From: Streptomyces kanamyceticus
GTDB taxonomy: Bacteria > Actinomycetota > Actinomycetes > Streptomycetales > Streptomycetaceae
DNA: 64,000 nt
Direction: 5' to 3'
Assembly: GCF_008704495.1 (NCBI RefSeq)
Contig: NZ_CP023699.1
Location: 6,324,001 to 6,388,000 of the forward strand
Position 1 is the stretch's first letter. Each line of letters starts with the position of its first letter. The position numbers were made by a program, and so were the translations under genes. The notes below the pieces were generated by a model. The model was not told the origin of the DNA. It ran no database searches and saw only the letters and a list, made by a program, of their open reading frames with translations. This document shows, one piece after another, positions 5,860 to 14,949 of this stretch.

Positions 5860-8343
5860 CTAGCCGTCCGTCAAGCCGCTTAGCGCCCCGCCGTCCGTAG
5901 TCCCGCCATCCGGTGTGCCGCCTGTCTGGCCGCCTGTGTCGGTGCCTCCGTCGGTGGGGCCGCCGGTCGTGGTCCCACCGTCGGTCGGGCCGCCGGTCGT
6001 GGTGCCGCCGTCCGTGGGGCCGCCTGTTGTGGTGCCTCCGTCGGTCGGACCGCCTGTCGTGGTGCCTCCGTCGGTCGGGCCGCCAGTCGTGGTGCCGCCG
6101 TCCGTGGGGCCGCCGGTCGTGGTCCCGCCGTCGGTCGGGCCCCCTGTCGTGGTCCCGCCGTCCGTGGGCCCGCCGTCGGTGGTGCCGCCGTCCGTGGTGC
6201 CGCCCGTCGTCGGGTCGGGGACCTCGGGGACGTCCGCGCCCTGTTCGAGTTCCAGGTCGAAGTCCTTGACGGGCTTGCCCTTGAGGGCGGCCTTGGTGAA
6301 CTGGGCCCAGATGCGGGCCGGGTAGGCGCCGCCGTTGATGCGCTGCTCGCCGAGCGCGCCGTAGAGCGGGGTGTGCGCGCCGGTGTCGGGGTCCTGGCCC
6401 ATCACGGCGACGACGGTGGCGAGGTTCGGGGTGTAGCCCGCGAACCAGGCCGCCGTGTCGTTCTCCGCGGTGCCCGTCTTGCCCGCGGCGGGGCGGCCCG
6501 CGCCCTGTGCGGCCGTGCCGGTGCCGCCCTGGACGACGCTCTGCAGGATGGACGTGGTGGTGTCGGCGGCCTCGCGGGTCACGGCCTGCCGGGTCTTCTG
6601 CCCCGGCAGCTCGACCTCGTCGCCGTTCTTGGTGATCTTCTCGACGATCGTGTACGTGCCGTGCTTGCCGTGGTTGGCGAGCGTCGCGTACGCCTCGGTC
6701 ATGTCCAGGACGCTCGCGGTGGACGGGCCGAGCGCGATGGAGGGGGACGCGGTGAGGTCGGGGGTGGTCTTCGGGATGCCGAGCTCGATCGCGGTGTCCT
6801 TGACCTTGTCGGAGCCGACGTCGACGGCCATCTGCGCGTAGACCGCGTTGACGGACTTGTCGGTGGCGGCGCTGACGGTGACGTTGCCGTAGCTGACCTG
6901 GTCCTCGTTCTCGGGGGCGTAGGTGCCGCCGCTCCAGCCCTGTACGGGGCGCTTGTTGGTGCCGTCGTAGATGGTGTTCGGGGTGATGGTGCGGCCGTCC
7001 TGGGTGACCGAGCCGTTCTCGACCGCCGAGGTGAACACGAACGGCTTGAAGGTGGAGCCGACCTGGTAGTCGCGGCGCGTCGCGTTGTTGACGTACTGCT
7101 TGGTGTAGTCGATGCCGCCGTACATCGCGACGACCTTGCCGGTGGCCGGGTCGATGGAGGCGCCGCCCGCGCGGACGTTGCGGTCGACCTTGCGCGCGCC
7201 CTTGTCGACCTTGGACATCACCTGGTCCTCGACGGCCTTCTCGAAGGACTTCTGGTTGTCCTTCTGGAGGGTGGTGGTGATGCGGTAGCCGCCCTTGGCG
7301 AGGGTCTCCTCGTCGATGATCTTGTTGCTCGTCAGATAGTCCTCGACGGCCTTGACGACGTAGCCGCGCTGCCCGGACAGGCCCGACGTGCCCTTGGCCT
7401 CGTCGGGCACCGGGAACTTCATGCCCGTGCGCTCGGACTTGCCGAGCCAGCCCTCCTTGACCATGCCGTCCAGGACGTAGTTCCAGCGGCCCGCGGCGCG
7501 CGGCTTGTTCTCCGGGTGGGTGGCGACGTCGTAGGCGTTGGGGGAGTTGAGGAGCGTGGCGAGGTAGGCGCCCTCGCCGACGCTCAGCTTCTGGACGTCC
7601 TTGCCGTAGTACGCCTGGGCCGCGGCCTGGATGCCGTACGCGTTGCGGCCGAAGTAGCTGGTGTTGAGGTAGCCCTCCAGGATGTCGTCCTTGCTCACCT
7701 CGCGGTCCAGCTTGATCGAGATGAAGAACTCCTTCACCTTCCGGGTGACGGTCTGCTCCTGGCCCAGGTAGTAGTTCTTCACGTACTGCTGGGTGATCGT
7801 GGAACCCGACTGCTTGCCCTTGCCGGTGACGGTGTTCCAGGCCGCGCGGAGCATCGCCTTCGGGTCGACCGCGGACTCGCTGTAGAAGTCGCGGTCCTCG
7901 GCGGCGAGCACGGCGTGCTGGACCTTCAGGGGGATCTGCTTGAGCGGCACCTTCTCGCGGTTGACCTTGCCGTCACGGGCGAGTTCGGTGCCGTCGGCGT
8001 ACAGGTAGACGTTGCTCTGCTTGGTCGCCGCGGCGTTCGCGGGCGGGATGTCGACCAGGAAATAGCCCGTCATGAACGCGCCGATGCCGAGCAGGACGAT
8101 CAGGATGAACCCGCCGAGGACCATGCGCCAGGTCGGGAAGATCCGCCGCCAGCCCTTGCGCTTGGGGCGCTTGGGCTTCTTGGCCTTCTCGGGCTTTCCG
8201 CCCGTGCCGTCCTGCGCGGTCGCGCCCTGTGTCGCCGCCGCCTCGGGAGACTCCTTCGGGGCGTCAGCGGGCGTGTCCCCGGGCTCCCGGGGCGCCCAGC
8301 CCTGGTGCCCTGCGGAACCCTGCTGCTGCGGCTCGTCGCTCAT
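5860..8343 (-). CDS. Class A penicillin-binding protein (glycosyltransferase/transpeptidase)
   Basis: An 827-residue bifunctional peptidoglycan synthase. A basic, Pro-rich cytoplasmic tail of about 75 residues precedes one membrane anchor (near 75-97). The GT51 domain has AAEDRDFYSESAVD with catalytic Glu near 149, and KQSGSTITQQYVKN. The transpeptidase domain has the SxxK motif VGSTFKPF (Ser near 430), SVN near 497 and KTGTA near 622. From about residue 712 the C-terminus is about ten GGPTDGGTTT repeats encoded by near-identical 30-bp units, probably a wall-spanning flexible tail. Start ATG 8343. It is the usual vegetative PonA-type enzyme of Streptomyces, transcribed away from the ABC operon. 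Confidence 0.95.
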   Translation of the reverse strand: MSDEPQQQGSAGHQGWAPREPGDTPADAPKESPEAAATQGATAQDGTGGKPEKAKKPKRPKRKGWRRIFPTWRMVLGGFILIVLLGIGAFMTGYFLVDIPPANAAATKQSNVYLYADGTELARDGKVNREKVPLKQIPLKVQHAVLAAEDRDFYSESAVDPKAMLRAAWNTVTGKGKQSGSTITQQYVKNYYLGQEQTVTRKVKEFFISIKLDREVSKDDILEGYLNTSYFGRNAYGIQAAAQAYYGKDVQKLSVGEGAYLATLLNSPNAYDVATHPENKPRAAGRWNYVLDGMVKEGWLGKSERTGMKFPVPDEAKGTSGLSGQRGYVVKAVEDYLTSNKIIDEETLAKGGYRITTTLQKDNQKSFEKAVEDQVMSKVDKGARKVDRNVRAGGASIDPATGKVVAMYGGIDYTKQYVNNATRRDYQVGSTFKPFVFTSAVENGSVTQDGRTITPNTIYDGTNKRPVQGWSGGTYAPENEDQVSYGNVTVSAATDKSVNAVYAQMAVDVGSDKVKDTAIELGIPKTTPDLTASPSIALGPSTASVLDMTEAYATLANHGKHGTYTIVEKITKNGDEVELPGQKTRQAVTREAADTTTSILQSVVQGGTGTAAQGAGRPAAGKTGTAENDTAAWFAGYTPNLATVVAVMGQDPDTGAHTPLYGALGEQRINGGAYPARIWAQFTKAALKGKPVKDFDLELEQGADVPEVPDPTTGGTTDGGTTDGGPTDGGTTTGGPTDGGTTTGGPTDGGTTTGGPTDGGTTTGGPTDGGTTTGGPTDGGTTTGGPTDGGTTTGGPTDGGTDTGGQTGGTPDGGTTDGGALSGLTDG
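5920..6205. repeat. In-frame 30-bp tandem repeats in the PBP tail
   Basis: About nine near-identical 30-nt units (core GTCGGGCCGCCTGTCGTGGT on the plus strand) encode GGPTDGGTTT on the minus strand. Unit count is expected to vary between strains by slippage. Confidence 0.85.
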
Positions 8344-8537
8344 GTCTCGCGGAACTCCCGGTTAGCGTCGTACGTACCAGTACGCCTCGTAAACCTCATT
8401 GCACACCGTTGCGACACTCGTTCCCGACCAGGCACGCGCCCCCGAGCCGAAAATGCCTGGCACGGGCGACCCCGATCGCACTAGGCTCCAGCGCTTTGGC
8501 CCGATTCGGGGCGAGGCTCACGCTGAAAGGGATGCTC

Positions 8538-9353
8538 GTGCGCGCAGGACGGTTCCGTTTGTACGCGGCCGTCGCCAAGGGGGGATTCCGCCGGTACTCG
8601 ACGTACCGGGTGGCGACCGCGGCGGGGGTGTTCACCAACACCGTCTTCGGCGTCATCCTCGCCTACACCTTCATCGCGCTCTGGGACGAGCGCCCGGGGC
8701 TCGGCGGGTACGACCAGTCGCAGGCGCTCACCTACGTGTGGCTCGGCCAGGGGCTGCTCACGGTGATGTCCCTGATGGGCGGCGGTTTCGAGGTCGAGCT
8801 GATCGAGCGGATCCGCACCGGGGACATCGCCGTCGACCTGTACCGGCCCGTCGACCTGCAGACCTGGTGGCTGTCGGCCGACATCGGCCGCGCGGGCTTC
8901 CAGCTGCTCGGCCGCGGAGTGGTGCCGCTGGTGGTCGGCGCCCTCCTCTTCGATCTGACGCTGCCCGCCGAACCGCTGCGCTGGGCGGCGTTCCTGCTGG
9001 CGGTCCTGTTCGGCGTGGTGGTCAGCTTCGCGATCCGCTTCCTGGTGGCGCTCTCGGCGTTCTGGCTGATGGACGGCGCGGGCACCAGCCAACTGGCGTC
9101 CCTGGCCGGCGTCTTCTTCTCCGGGATGCTGCTCCCGCTGAACGTCTTCCCCGGCGCGCTCGGCGAGTTCGCCCGCGCGCTGCCCTGGTCGGCGCTGCTC
9201 CAGGTGCCCGCCGACGTGTTCCTCGGCACGCAGTCCGGCGCGGGGCTCGCGCGGCTGTACGCCTTCCAGCTCGGCTGGGCCACGGTCCTGCTCACGGCGG
9301 GGCGGCTGCTGCAGAACGCGGCGACCCGACGGGTGGTGGTCCAGGGTGGCTGA
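8538..9353 (+). CDS. ABC-2 type transporter permease (ABC2_membrane_6/DUF990-like), subunit 1
   Basis: About 271 residues with six hydrophobic segments and no ATPase motifs. GTG 8538 is preferred over ATG 8532 because GAAAGG at 8525-8530 is properly spaced only for the GTG. The segment IRTGDIAVDLYRPVDLQTWW resembles the 'R.G.ID..L.RP' loop of DUF990-type ABC-2 permeases; the same loop is present in the next gene. Together with the next two genes it forms a complete exporter made of two different permeases and one ATPase. Substrate is unknown; exporters of this type are placed with drug or lipid-like substrates only by analogy. Confidence 0.88.
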   Translation: MRAGRFRLYAAVAKGGFRRYSTYRVATAAGVFTNTVFGVILAYTFIALWDERPGLGGYDQSQALTYVWLGQGLLTVMSLMGGGFEVELIERIRTGDIAVDLYRPVDLQTWWLSADIGRAGFQLLGRGVVPLVVGALLFDLTLPAEPLRWAAFLLAVLFGVVVSFAIRFLVALSAFWLMDGAGTSQLASLAGVFFSGMLLPLNVFPGALGEFARALPWSALLQVPADVFLGTQSGAGLARLYAFQLGWATVLLTAGRLLQNAATRRVVVQGG

Positions 9354-10167
9354 CCTGGCACAGGCGCGGGAGGGCCTGCGCGCCTACCGGCTGATCTCCG
9401 GCATGTGGATCCGCTCCCTCATGGCGTACCGCGTGTCGTTCGTGATGACCGCGCTCGGCAACTTCGCGGTGACCGCGTTCGACTTCGTGGCGATCCTGCT
9501 GATGTTCTCCCAGGTGGATCGGCTCGGCGGTTACTCGCTGGCCGAGATCGCCTTCCTGTACGGCACGTCGGGCACCGCGTTCGGCCTCTCGGACCTCGCC
9601 ATGGGGTCCATGGACCGGCTCGGCAAGCGGGTCCGCGACGGCACGTTCGACACGCTCCTGGTGCGGCCCGCCCCGGTCATCGCGCAGGTCGCAGCGGACC
9701 GCTTCGGGCTGCACCGGATCGGACGCGTGCTGCAGGGCGCGCTCATCCTCACGTACGGGCTCGTGGTCCTGGACATCGGATGGACCCCGCTGAAGGTCCT
9801 GATGATCCCGCTGATGGTGCTCAGCGGGGCGGCGATCTTCGCGTCCGTGTGGGTGGCGGGCGCCGCCTTCCAGTTCGTGGCGCAGGACGCGGCCGAGGTG
9901 CAGAGCGCCTTCACGTACGGCGGGAGCACGCTGCTCCAGTACCCGCCGACCCTCTTCAGCAAGGAGCTGGTGCGCGGTGTCACGTTCGTGCTGCCGCTCG
10001 CCTTCGTGAACTGGCTGCCCGCGCTGTACGTCCTGGGACGGCCCTACCCGCTCGACCTGCCGCAGTGGGTGGCGTTCCTGCCGCCGCTGATCGCCGCCGG
10101 ATGTCTCGCCCTGGCCGGACTCGCCTGGCGCGCCGGTCTCCGTTCGTACCGCAGCACTGGGAGCTGA
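9346..10167 (+). CDS. ABC-2 type transporter permease (DUF990-like), subunit 2
   Basis: A 273-residue six-helix permease starting at GTG 9346, which overlaps the previous stop codon, so translation is coupled. Its loop VRDGTFDTLLVRPAPVIAQ matches the TGDIAVDLYRPVD loop of subunit 1, showing that the two are distant paralogues that should heterodimerise. YPPTLFSKELVRGVTFVLPLAF is the conserved block near the last helices of the family. It is followed after 6 nt by the ATPase gene. Confidence 0.9.
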   Translation: MADLAQAREGLRAYRLISGMWIRSLMAYRVSFVMTALGNFAVTAFDFVAILLMFSQVDRLGGYSLAEIAFLYGTSGTAFGLSDLAMGSMDRLGKRVRDGTFDTLLVRPAPVIAQVAADRFGLHRIGRVLQGALILTYGLVVLDIGWTPLKVLMIPLMVLSGAAIFASVWVAGAAFQFVAQDAAEVQSAFTYGGSTLLQYPPTLFSKELVRGVTFVLPLAFVNWLPALYVLGRPYPLDLPQWVAFLPPLIAAGCLALAGLAWRAGLRSYRSTGS

Positions 10168-10173
10168 ACTGCC

Positions 10174-11139
10174 GTGGAGAGTGCCTTCATCGAACTCGAC
10201 GGCGTCGAGAAGGTCTTCGACGTACGCAAGAAGACGGGCTTCATGCGCCGTGAGAAGCACGAGGTGCGGGCCGTCGACGGCATCTCCTTCACCGTGCCGC
10301 GCGGCGAGATGGTCGGCTACATCGGGCCCAACGGCGCGGGCAAGTCGACGACGATCAAGATGCTGACGGGGATCCTGACACCCAGCGGCGGGCGGCTGCG
10401 GGTCGCGGGGATCGACCCCTCCCGCGAGCGCACGCGCCTCGCCCGGCGCATCGGCGTCGTCTTCGGCCAGCGCACCACGCTCTGGTGGGACCTGCCGCTG
10501 ATCGACTCCTACCGGCTCATGCACCGCATGTACCGCATCCCCGACGAGCGGTTCGCCCAGAACCTCGACCGGTGCGTCGAACTCCTCGAACTGGCCGATC
10601 TGTTGGACGTGCCGGTGCGGCAGCTCTCGCTCGGGCAGCGGATGCGCGGCGACATCGCGGCGGCGCTCCTGCACGACCCCGAGGTGCTCTACCTCGACGA
10701 GCCGACCATCGGCCTCGACGTGATCAGCAAGGCGAAGGTGCGCGGGTTCCTGCGCGACCTGAACGCCGAGTCGGGCACGACGGTGCTGCTCACCACGCAC
10801 GACCTCACCGACATCGAGCAGCTCTGCAAGCGCGTGATGGTCATCGACCACGGCCGCCTCATGTACGACGGCGCGCTCTCCGGGCTGCACGAGGTGGGCG
10901 AGAGCGAGCGCACCCTCGTGGTGGACCTGGAGCGTGAACTTCCGCCCATCGAGGTCGAGTCGGCCCGGGTGGTGAAGGTGGAGGGACCACGGCAGTGGCT
11001 CGCCTTCCCCGCGGCGGAGTCGGCAGCTCCGCTCGTCGCGCGGATCGCCGCCGAGTACCCCATGGTCGACCTCTCCGTCAGGGAGCCGGACATCGAAGCG
11101 GTCATCGCCAAGATGTACGCGGAGAAGGTGACCTCGTAA
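10174..11139 (+). CDS. ABC transporter ATP-binding protein of the ABC-2 exporter
   Basis: A 321-residue nucleotide-binding subunit from GTG 10174. Walker A is GPNGAGKST (residues 51-59), the signature is LSLGQRMRGDIAAALLHDPE, Walker B is VLYLDEPTIGLD, and the switch His lies in LLTTHDL. The Q-loop region FGQRTTLWWDLP is typical of NatA-like partners of DUF990 permeases. The C-terminal 80 residues form a small accessory domain. It completes the operon 8538-11139 and probably energises export. Confidence 0.93.
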   Translation: MESAFIELDGVEKVFDVRKKTGFMRREKHEVRAVDGISFTVPRGEMVGYIGPNGAGKSTTIKMLTGILTPSGGRLRVAGIDPSRERTRLARRIGVVFGQRTTLWWDLPLIDSYRLMHRMYRIPDERFAQNLDRCVELLELADLLDVPVRQLSLGQRMRGDIAAALLHDPEVLYLDEPTIGLDVISKAKVRGFLRDLNAESGTTVLLTTHDLTDIEQLCKRVMVIDHGRLMYDGALSGLHEVGESERTLVVDLERELPPIEVESARVVKVEGPRQWLAFPAAESAAPLVARIAAEYPMVDLSVREPDIEAVIAKMYAEKVTS

Positions 11140-11148
11140 GGTGCACGT

Positions 11149-11859
11149 ATGAGCGACGCTGCCTCCTCCGGGGGGACACCCCCAGGACCCCCCGGGCCCG
11201 ATCTGCGGGCCTCCGACGCCGACCGCGAGCGGGTCGCCGAACAACTCCGGGACGCGATGGCCGAGGGCCGCCTCGACATGGCGGAGTTCGACGAGCGCCT
11301 GGACGCCACCTACAAGGCGCGTACGTACGGCGAGTTGGAGCCCATCACCCGGGACCTCCCCGGCCACCACGCCGCCAAGGTGTCCATGGTGAAGCACCCG
11401 GTGAGCGACGACCCCGCCGCCATCGACTGGTCCCAGCGGATGGCGAGCGGCGAACCGTCGTCGACCGGGGGCTTCGCCGTGTGGAGCGGGTTCAGCCGCA
11501 AGGGCAGCTGGGTGGTCGGGCGGACGTTCACCGGGTTCGCGCTGTGGGGCGGCGGCGACATCGACCTGCGCGAGGCGCGGTTCACGGAGCGCGAGGTCGA
11601 GATCCGCTGCTTCACGATCATGGGCGGTCTGCACGTCACGGTGCCGCCCGACATGACCGTCGTGGTCAAGGGCTTCGGCATCATGGGCGGCTTCGACGAC
11701 CAGGCGACCGGCGAGGGCACTCCCGGCTCGCCCCGCGTGGTCATCAAGGGCTTCGCGCTGATGGGCGGCGTAGGCGTGGAACGCAAGATCCGCAGGATGG
11801 AGAAGCTGCGCCTGAAGGAGGAGCGGCGCCGCCAGCGCTTGGAGGGGGGCAGGGGCTGA
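11149..11859 (+). CDS. DUF1707 protein with LiaF-like C-terminal region
   Basis: A 236-residue protein. The N-terminal 75 residues contain LRASDADRERVAEQLRDAMA and GRLDMAEFDERLDATYKART, the DUF1707 (SHOCT-like) module. A second half of beta-strand repeats (FTIMGGLHVTVPPD, GFGIMGGFDD, GFALMGGVGV) resembles the C-terminal cell-envelope stress domain of LiaF/YvqF proteins. The C-terminus is a basic, coiled tail (RRMEKLRLKEERRR). No membrane segment is seen, so it is probably cytoplasmic or peripheral. DUF1707 proteins are thought to act in envelope signalling; the target here is unknown. Confidence 0.85.
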   Translation: MSDAASSGGTPPGPPGPDLRASDADRERVAEQLRDAMAEGRLDMAEFDERLDATYKARTYGELEPITRDLPGHHAAKVSMVKHPVSDDPAAIDWSQRMASGEPSSTGGFAVWSGFSRKGSWVVGRTFTGFALWGGGDIDLREARFTEREVEIRCFTIMGGLHVTVPPDMTVVVKGFGIMGGFDDQATGEGTPGSPRVVIKGFALMGGVGVERKIRRMEKLRLKEERRRQRLEGGRG

Positions 11860-11860
11860 G

Positions 11861-11930
11861 GGGGGCGCCCCGTAAGGGGCCCCGCAGGGGCCCTTCAGGG
11901 GCGCGGGGAACTGCGCGATCAGCCACAACG
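11861..11930. repeat. Intergenic GGGGAACTGCGCG-type repeat, copy 2
   Basis: Contains GGGGCGCCCCGTAAGGGGC, then GCGCGGGGAACTGCGCG, the same modules as copies at 5781, 46012 and 63691. It lies between the convergent DUF1707 gene and the SGNH hydrolase. Confidence 0.75.
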
Positions 11931-11966
11931 GACCCGCAGTCGACGTGCCCCCTGCGGAAGCGCCTG

Positions 11967-13286
11967 TCAGAGCTCCGCCGCAGCCGACCCCTTCAAATGC
12001 GACAGGTTGAACGTCTCCGCCATCCGCCGATACCCCGCGTCACTCGGATGCAGATGGTCCCCGGAGTCGTACTGGCTACGCAGCTTCCGCGGGTCATAGC
12101 CGTCGCGCAGCGCCTTGTCGAAGTCGACGTACTCGTCGAAGACCTGACCGTCGCGGATCCGCTGGTTCACCGCCTGCCGGACCGCTTCGAGCCGGGGCTC
12201 GTACCCCCGGTGCCCGCCGAACGGCATGAGTGTCGCGCCGACGACCCGCAGCCCGCGCGTATGCGCCTGGCGGGTCAGCTCGCGCAGGCCGTCGACGATG
12301 CGGTCCGGGTCGTTCTGGTGCGGGTTGCGCAGGATGTCGTTGACGCCGAGGGCTATGACGACGGCCTTGACGCCGCTGCGGTCCAGGACGTCCCGGTCGA
12401 AGCGGGAGAGGCCGCTCGGGTTGACGGCGGGCCGCCCGAGCCCGTCGGAGAGGATGCGGTTGCCGCTGATGCCCTGGTTCACGACGCCGTAGCGGGGCGC
12501 GTCCGCCTCGTCGCGCATGCGGTCGGCGAGGACGTCGGTCCAGCGGCGGTTGGCGCCCATCGTGGAGGAGATGCCGTCGGTGATGGAGTCGCCGAAGACG
12601 ACGACGGTGCCGTCCGACTCGTTGCTCAGCACGTCCACCGCGGCGAGGTAGCGCCAGTACGGGCTCTGCTCGGTGTACGCCTCGCCGCCCTGGTCCTCGG
12701 TGCGGTCGCCCTCGGCGACGTAGCTGATCTGGCGCGCGTGCGGGTGGTAGGTGACCGGGCCCGACGGGGTCGGCGAGTACGTCGTGACAAGCAGGTCCGC
12801 GTCGTGCGGGACGCGCAGCCTGGCCGCGTCGCTGAGGACCTGGCCGCCCGGCGGGATGACCACCGAGGTGTTGCCGTCGAACGTGAGGCGGCGCAGCGTG
12901 CCGACCGCGGCCGCCGGGTTGTTCGTGGCCGACGCGAGCGCGATGGAGGCGTGCGTGATGCTCAGCGGCGTGGTGCCGTACAGGTTCGACAGGGTGATGC
13001 GGGCGCTGCTGCCGCCGACGCTGGTGTGCACGACGTTGCGGATGGAGCGGCCCGCGAATCCCTTGTGCTCGGTGCCCGGTTCGTACCCCGCGGGGGATGC
13101 GGACCAGGAGCCGACCCAGGTGCCGGACGAGGCGGGCGCGGCGGAGTTGCGGGGGGTGCGCGGACCCGCGCTGATGGTGTCCTGCGAGCCGTCGTCGGCG
13201 GAGACGCCGAGGTATATGGCGGCCGAAATCACCACTATGACCGCGAGGACCGCGGCGAGAAGGGCATAACCGTGTCGCTTGGTCAT
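11967..13286 (-). CDS. Secreted or membrane-anchored SGNH/GDSL hydrolase
   Basis: A 439-residue esterase-like protein. An N-terminal signal anchor (YALLAAVLAVIVVISAAIYL) is followed by a beta-rich domain of about 180 residues. The SGNH core then follows: block I VVVFGDSITDGI (nucleophile Ser), block II with NQGISGNRIL, block III VIALGVNDI (Asn), and the C-terminal DHLHPSDAGYRRMAE carrying the Asp-His pair. It probably deacylates or de-esterifies an extracellular sugar or lipid; the substrate is unknown. A divergent promoter region of 217 nt separates it from the DUF445 gene. Confidence 0.92.
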   Translation of the reverse strand: MTKRHGYALLAAVLAVIVVISAAIYLGVSADDGSQDTISAGPRTPRNSAAPASSGTWVGSWSASPAGYEPGTEHKGFAGRSIRNVVHTSVGGSSARITLSNLYGTTPLSITHASIALASATNNPAAAVGTLRRLTFDGNTSVVIPPGGQVLSDAARLRVPHDADLLVTTYSPTPSGPVTYHPHARQISYVAEGDRTEDQGGEAYTEQSPYWRYLAAVDVLSNESDGTVVVFGDSITDGISSTMGANRRWTDVLADRMRDEADAPRYGVVNQGISGNRILSDGLGRPAVNPSGLSRFDRDVLDRSGVKAVVIALGVNDILRNPHQNDPDRIVDGLRELTRQAHTRGLRVVGATLMPFGGHRGYEPRLEAVRQAVNQRIRDGQVFDEYVDFDKALRDGYDPRKLRSQYDSGDHLHPSDAGYRRMAETFNLSHLKGSAAAEL

Positions 13287-13338
13287 GCGGGCTCTTTCTC
13301 CTCGGGCAGGGGGAGCCCCGAGGCTCCGATGTGATCAC

Positions 13339-13356
13339 CCCATGATGCGTCATGGG
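13339..13356. promoter_or_regulatory. Inverted repeat in the SGNH/DUF445 divergent region
   Basis: CCCATGA-TGCG-TCATGGG is a perfect 7-bp inverted repeat in the 13287-13503 gap, a possible operator for either divergent gene. No regulator can be assigned. Confidence 0.3.
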
Positions 13357-13503
13357 CCGTGAGGCGGCCGACACTGCCCCCCTCCGCCCCATGAGACGCC
13401 GGGAACTTGTCGTCCGTTCCAGGAGTCGGTCATGAAGGGGCGTATGACACACGACGTGGGGACAATGCGGATGAGGACTAGGCGAACGGGCCAGGTGGAC
13501 TGA

Positions 13504-14949
13504 GTGGAACGCACAAACGCGGAGGAAGCGACCGAACCCGACAAGGGGGACGCGGGGCAGCATGCCCGCGAGGTTCGCTCTTCAAGCGGTGGCCCGTTCG
13601 GGGCAGGGGGTGCCACCGATGGCGCAAGGGGTGCCGCCGACGGGGCGAGCGGCGGTCGGCCCGCCGCCGCCCCCGTGACGCCCGGCGGTTTCACCTACAG
13701 CGCCGCCGACGAGGAGAAGCGGCGCGGGGTGCGCCGCATGAAGATCACGGCGACCGGTCTTCTCGTCTTCGTCGCCGTCGTCTACGTCCTGGCGAAGTGG
13801 GCGCAGAACTCCGGCGCCGGAGCCTGGGCGGGGTACGTCGCGGCGGCCGCCGAGGCGGGCATGGTCGGCGCGCTCGCCGACTGGTTCGCGGTGACGGCAC
13901 TCTTCCGCCACCCGCTCGGCCTGCCCATCCCGCACACGGCGATCATCCCGAACAAGAAGGACCAGCTGGGCGCCTCCCTCGGCGAGTTCGTCGGCGAGAA
14001 CTTCCTCTCCGCCGACGTCGTACGAGGCAGGCTGCACGCCGTCGGCATCGGCGGACGCCTCGGCAGCTGGCTGGCCGAGCCCGCGCACGCCGACCGCGTG
14101 ACGGCCGAACTGGCCACGGCGCTGCGCGGCGCCCTCACCGTCCTGCGGGACTCCGACGTCCAGGCGGTGGTAGGCGAGGCCATCACGCGCCGCGCGGACG
14201 CCCAGGAGATCGCCCCTGGCATCGGCAAGATGCTGGAGAAGGTCGTCGCGGACGGCGGTCACAAGCGGGTCGTGGACCTGGTCTGCGTACGCGCCCACGA
14301 CTGGCTGGTCGAGCACGCCGACTCGGTGATGGACGCGGTGCAGGGTGGCGCGCCCGGCTGGACGCCGCGGTTCGTCGACAAGCGGGTCGGCGAGCGCGTC
14401 TACAAGGAGCTGCTCCGCTTCGTCACCGAGATGCGGGACATGCCCGAGCACCCCGCGCGCGGCGCCCTCGACCGCTTCCTCGCCGACTTCGCGGGCGACC
14501 TCCAGTCCGACCCGGACACCCGCGAGCGCGTGGAGCGCCTCAAGCGTGAGGTGCTGGGCCGCGGCGAGGTGCAGGACCTGATCGCCTCCACGTGGTCGGC
14601 GGTCCGCCAGATGATCGTGGCCGCCGCCGAGGACGAGCGCAGCGAGCTGCGCCTGCGCGTACGGGCCTCGCTGCTCTCGCTCGGCGCGCGGATGGCGACG
14701 GACCCTCGGCTGCAGCAGAAGGTCGACGGCTGGGTCGAGGGCGCGGCGGTCTACGTGGTCACCACGTACCGCGACGAGATCACCTCGCTCATCACGGACA
14801 CCGTCGCGGGCTGGGACGCCGAGCACACCTCGAAGAAGATCGAGGCGCACATCGGCCGTGACCTGCAGTTCATCCGGATCAACGGCACGGTGGTCGGCTC
14901 CCTGGCGGGGCTGGCGATCTATGCGGTGTCGCGGGCGCTGGGCGCGTGA
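13504..14949 (+). CDS. DUF445 family membrane protein
   Basis: A 481-residue protein from GTG 13504. About 80 Gly/Ala/Pro-rich residues precede the DUF445 core, which begins RRMKITATGLLVFVAVVYV and contains the signature AAAEAGMVGALADWFAVTALFRHPLGLPIPHTAIIPNKKDQLG. A long helical cytoplasmic or periplasmic domain follows, and a second membrane helix closes the C-terminus (INGTVVGSLAGLAIYAV). DUF445 proteins (YjiN/YheB type) have no proven function. The stop overlaps the GTG of the next gene. Confidence 0.92.
   Translation: MERTNAEEATEPDKGDAGQHAREVRSSSGGPFGAGGATDGARGAADGASGGRPAAAPVTPGGFTYSAADEEKRRGVRRMKITATGLLVFVAVVYVLAKWAQNSGAGAWAGYVAAAAEAGMVGALADWFAVTALFRHPLGLPIPHTAIIPNKKDQLGASLGEFVGENFLSADVVRGRLHAVGIGGRLGSWLAEPAHADRVTAELATALRGALTVLRDSDVQAVVGEAITRRADAQEIAPGIGKMLEKVVADGGHKRVVDLVCVRAHDWLVEHADSVMDAVQGGAPGWTPRFVDKRVGERVYKELLRFVTEMRDMPEHPARGALDRFLADFAGDLQSDPDTRERVERLKREVLGRGEVQDLIASTWSAVRQMIVAAAEDERSELRLRVRASLLSLGARMATDPRLQQKVDGWVEGAAVYVVTTYRDEITSLITDTVAGWDAEHTSKKIEAHIGRDLQFIRINGTVVGSLAGLAIYAVSRALGA

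Noticed and set aside
5915..6325. A PPSVGPPVV-repeat protein on the plus strand
   Set aside because: It is the complement of the Gly/Thr repeat tail of the penicillin-binding protein; no start signal.
9292..11928. An 878-codon minus-strand frame over the ABC operon
   Set aside because: It is antisense to three well-supported ABC genes and its product is His/Arg/Ala-rich low complexity.
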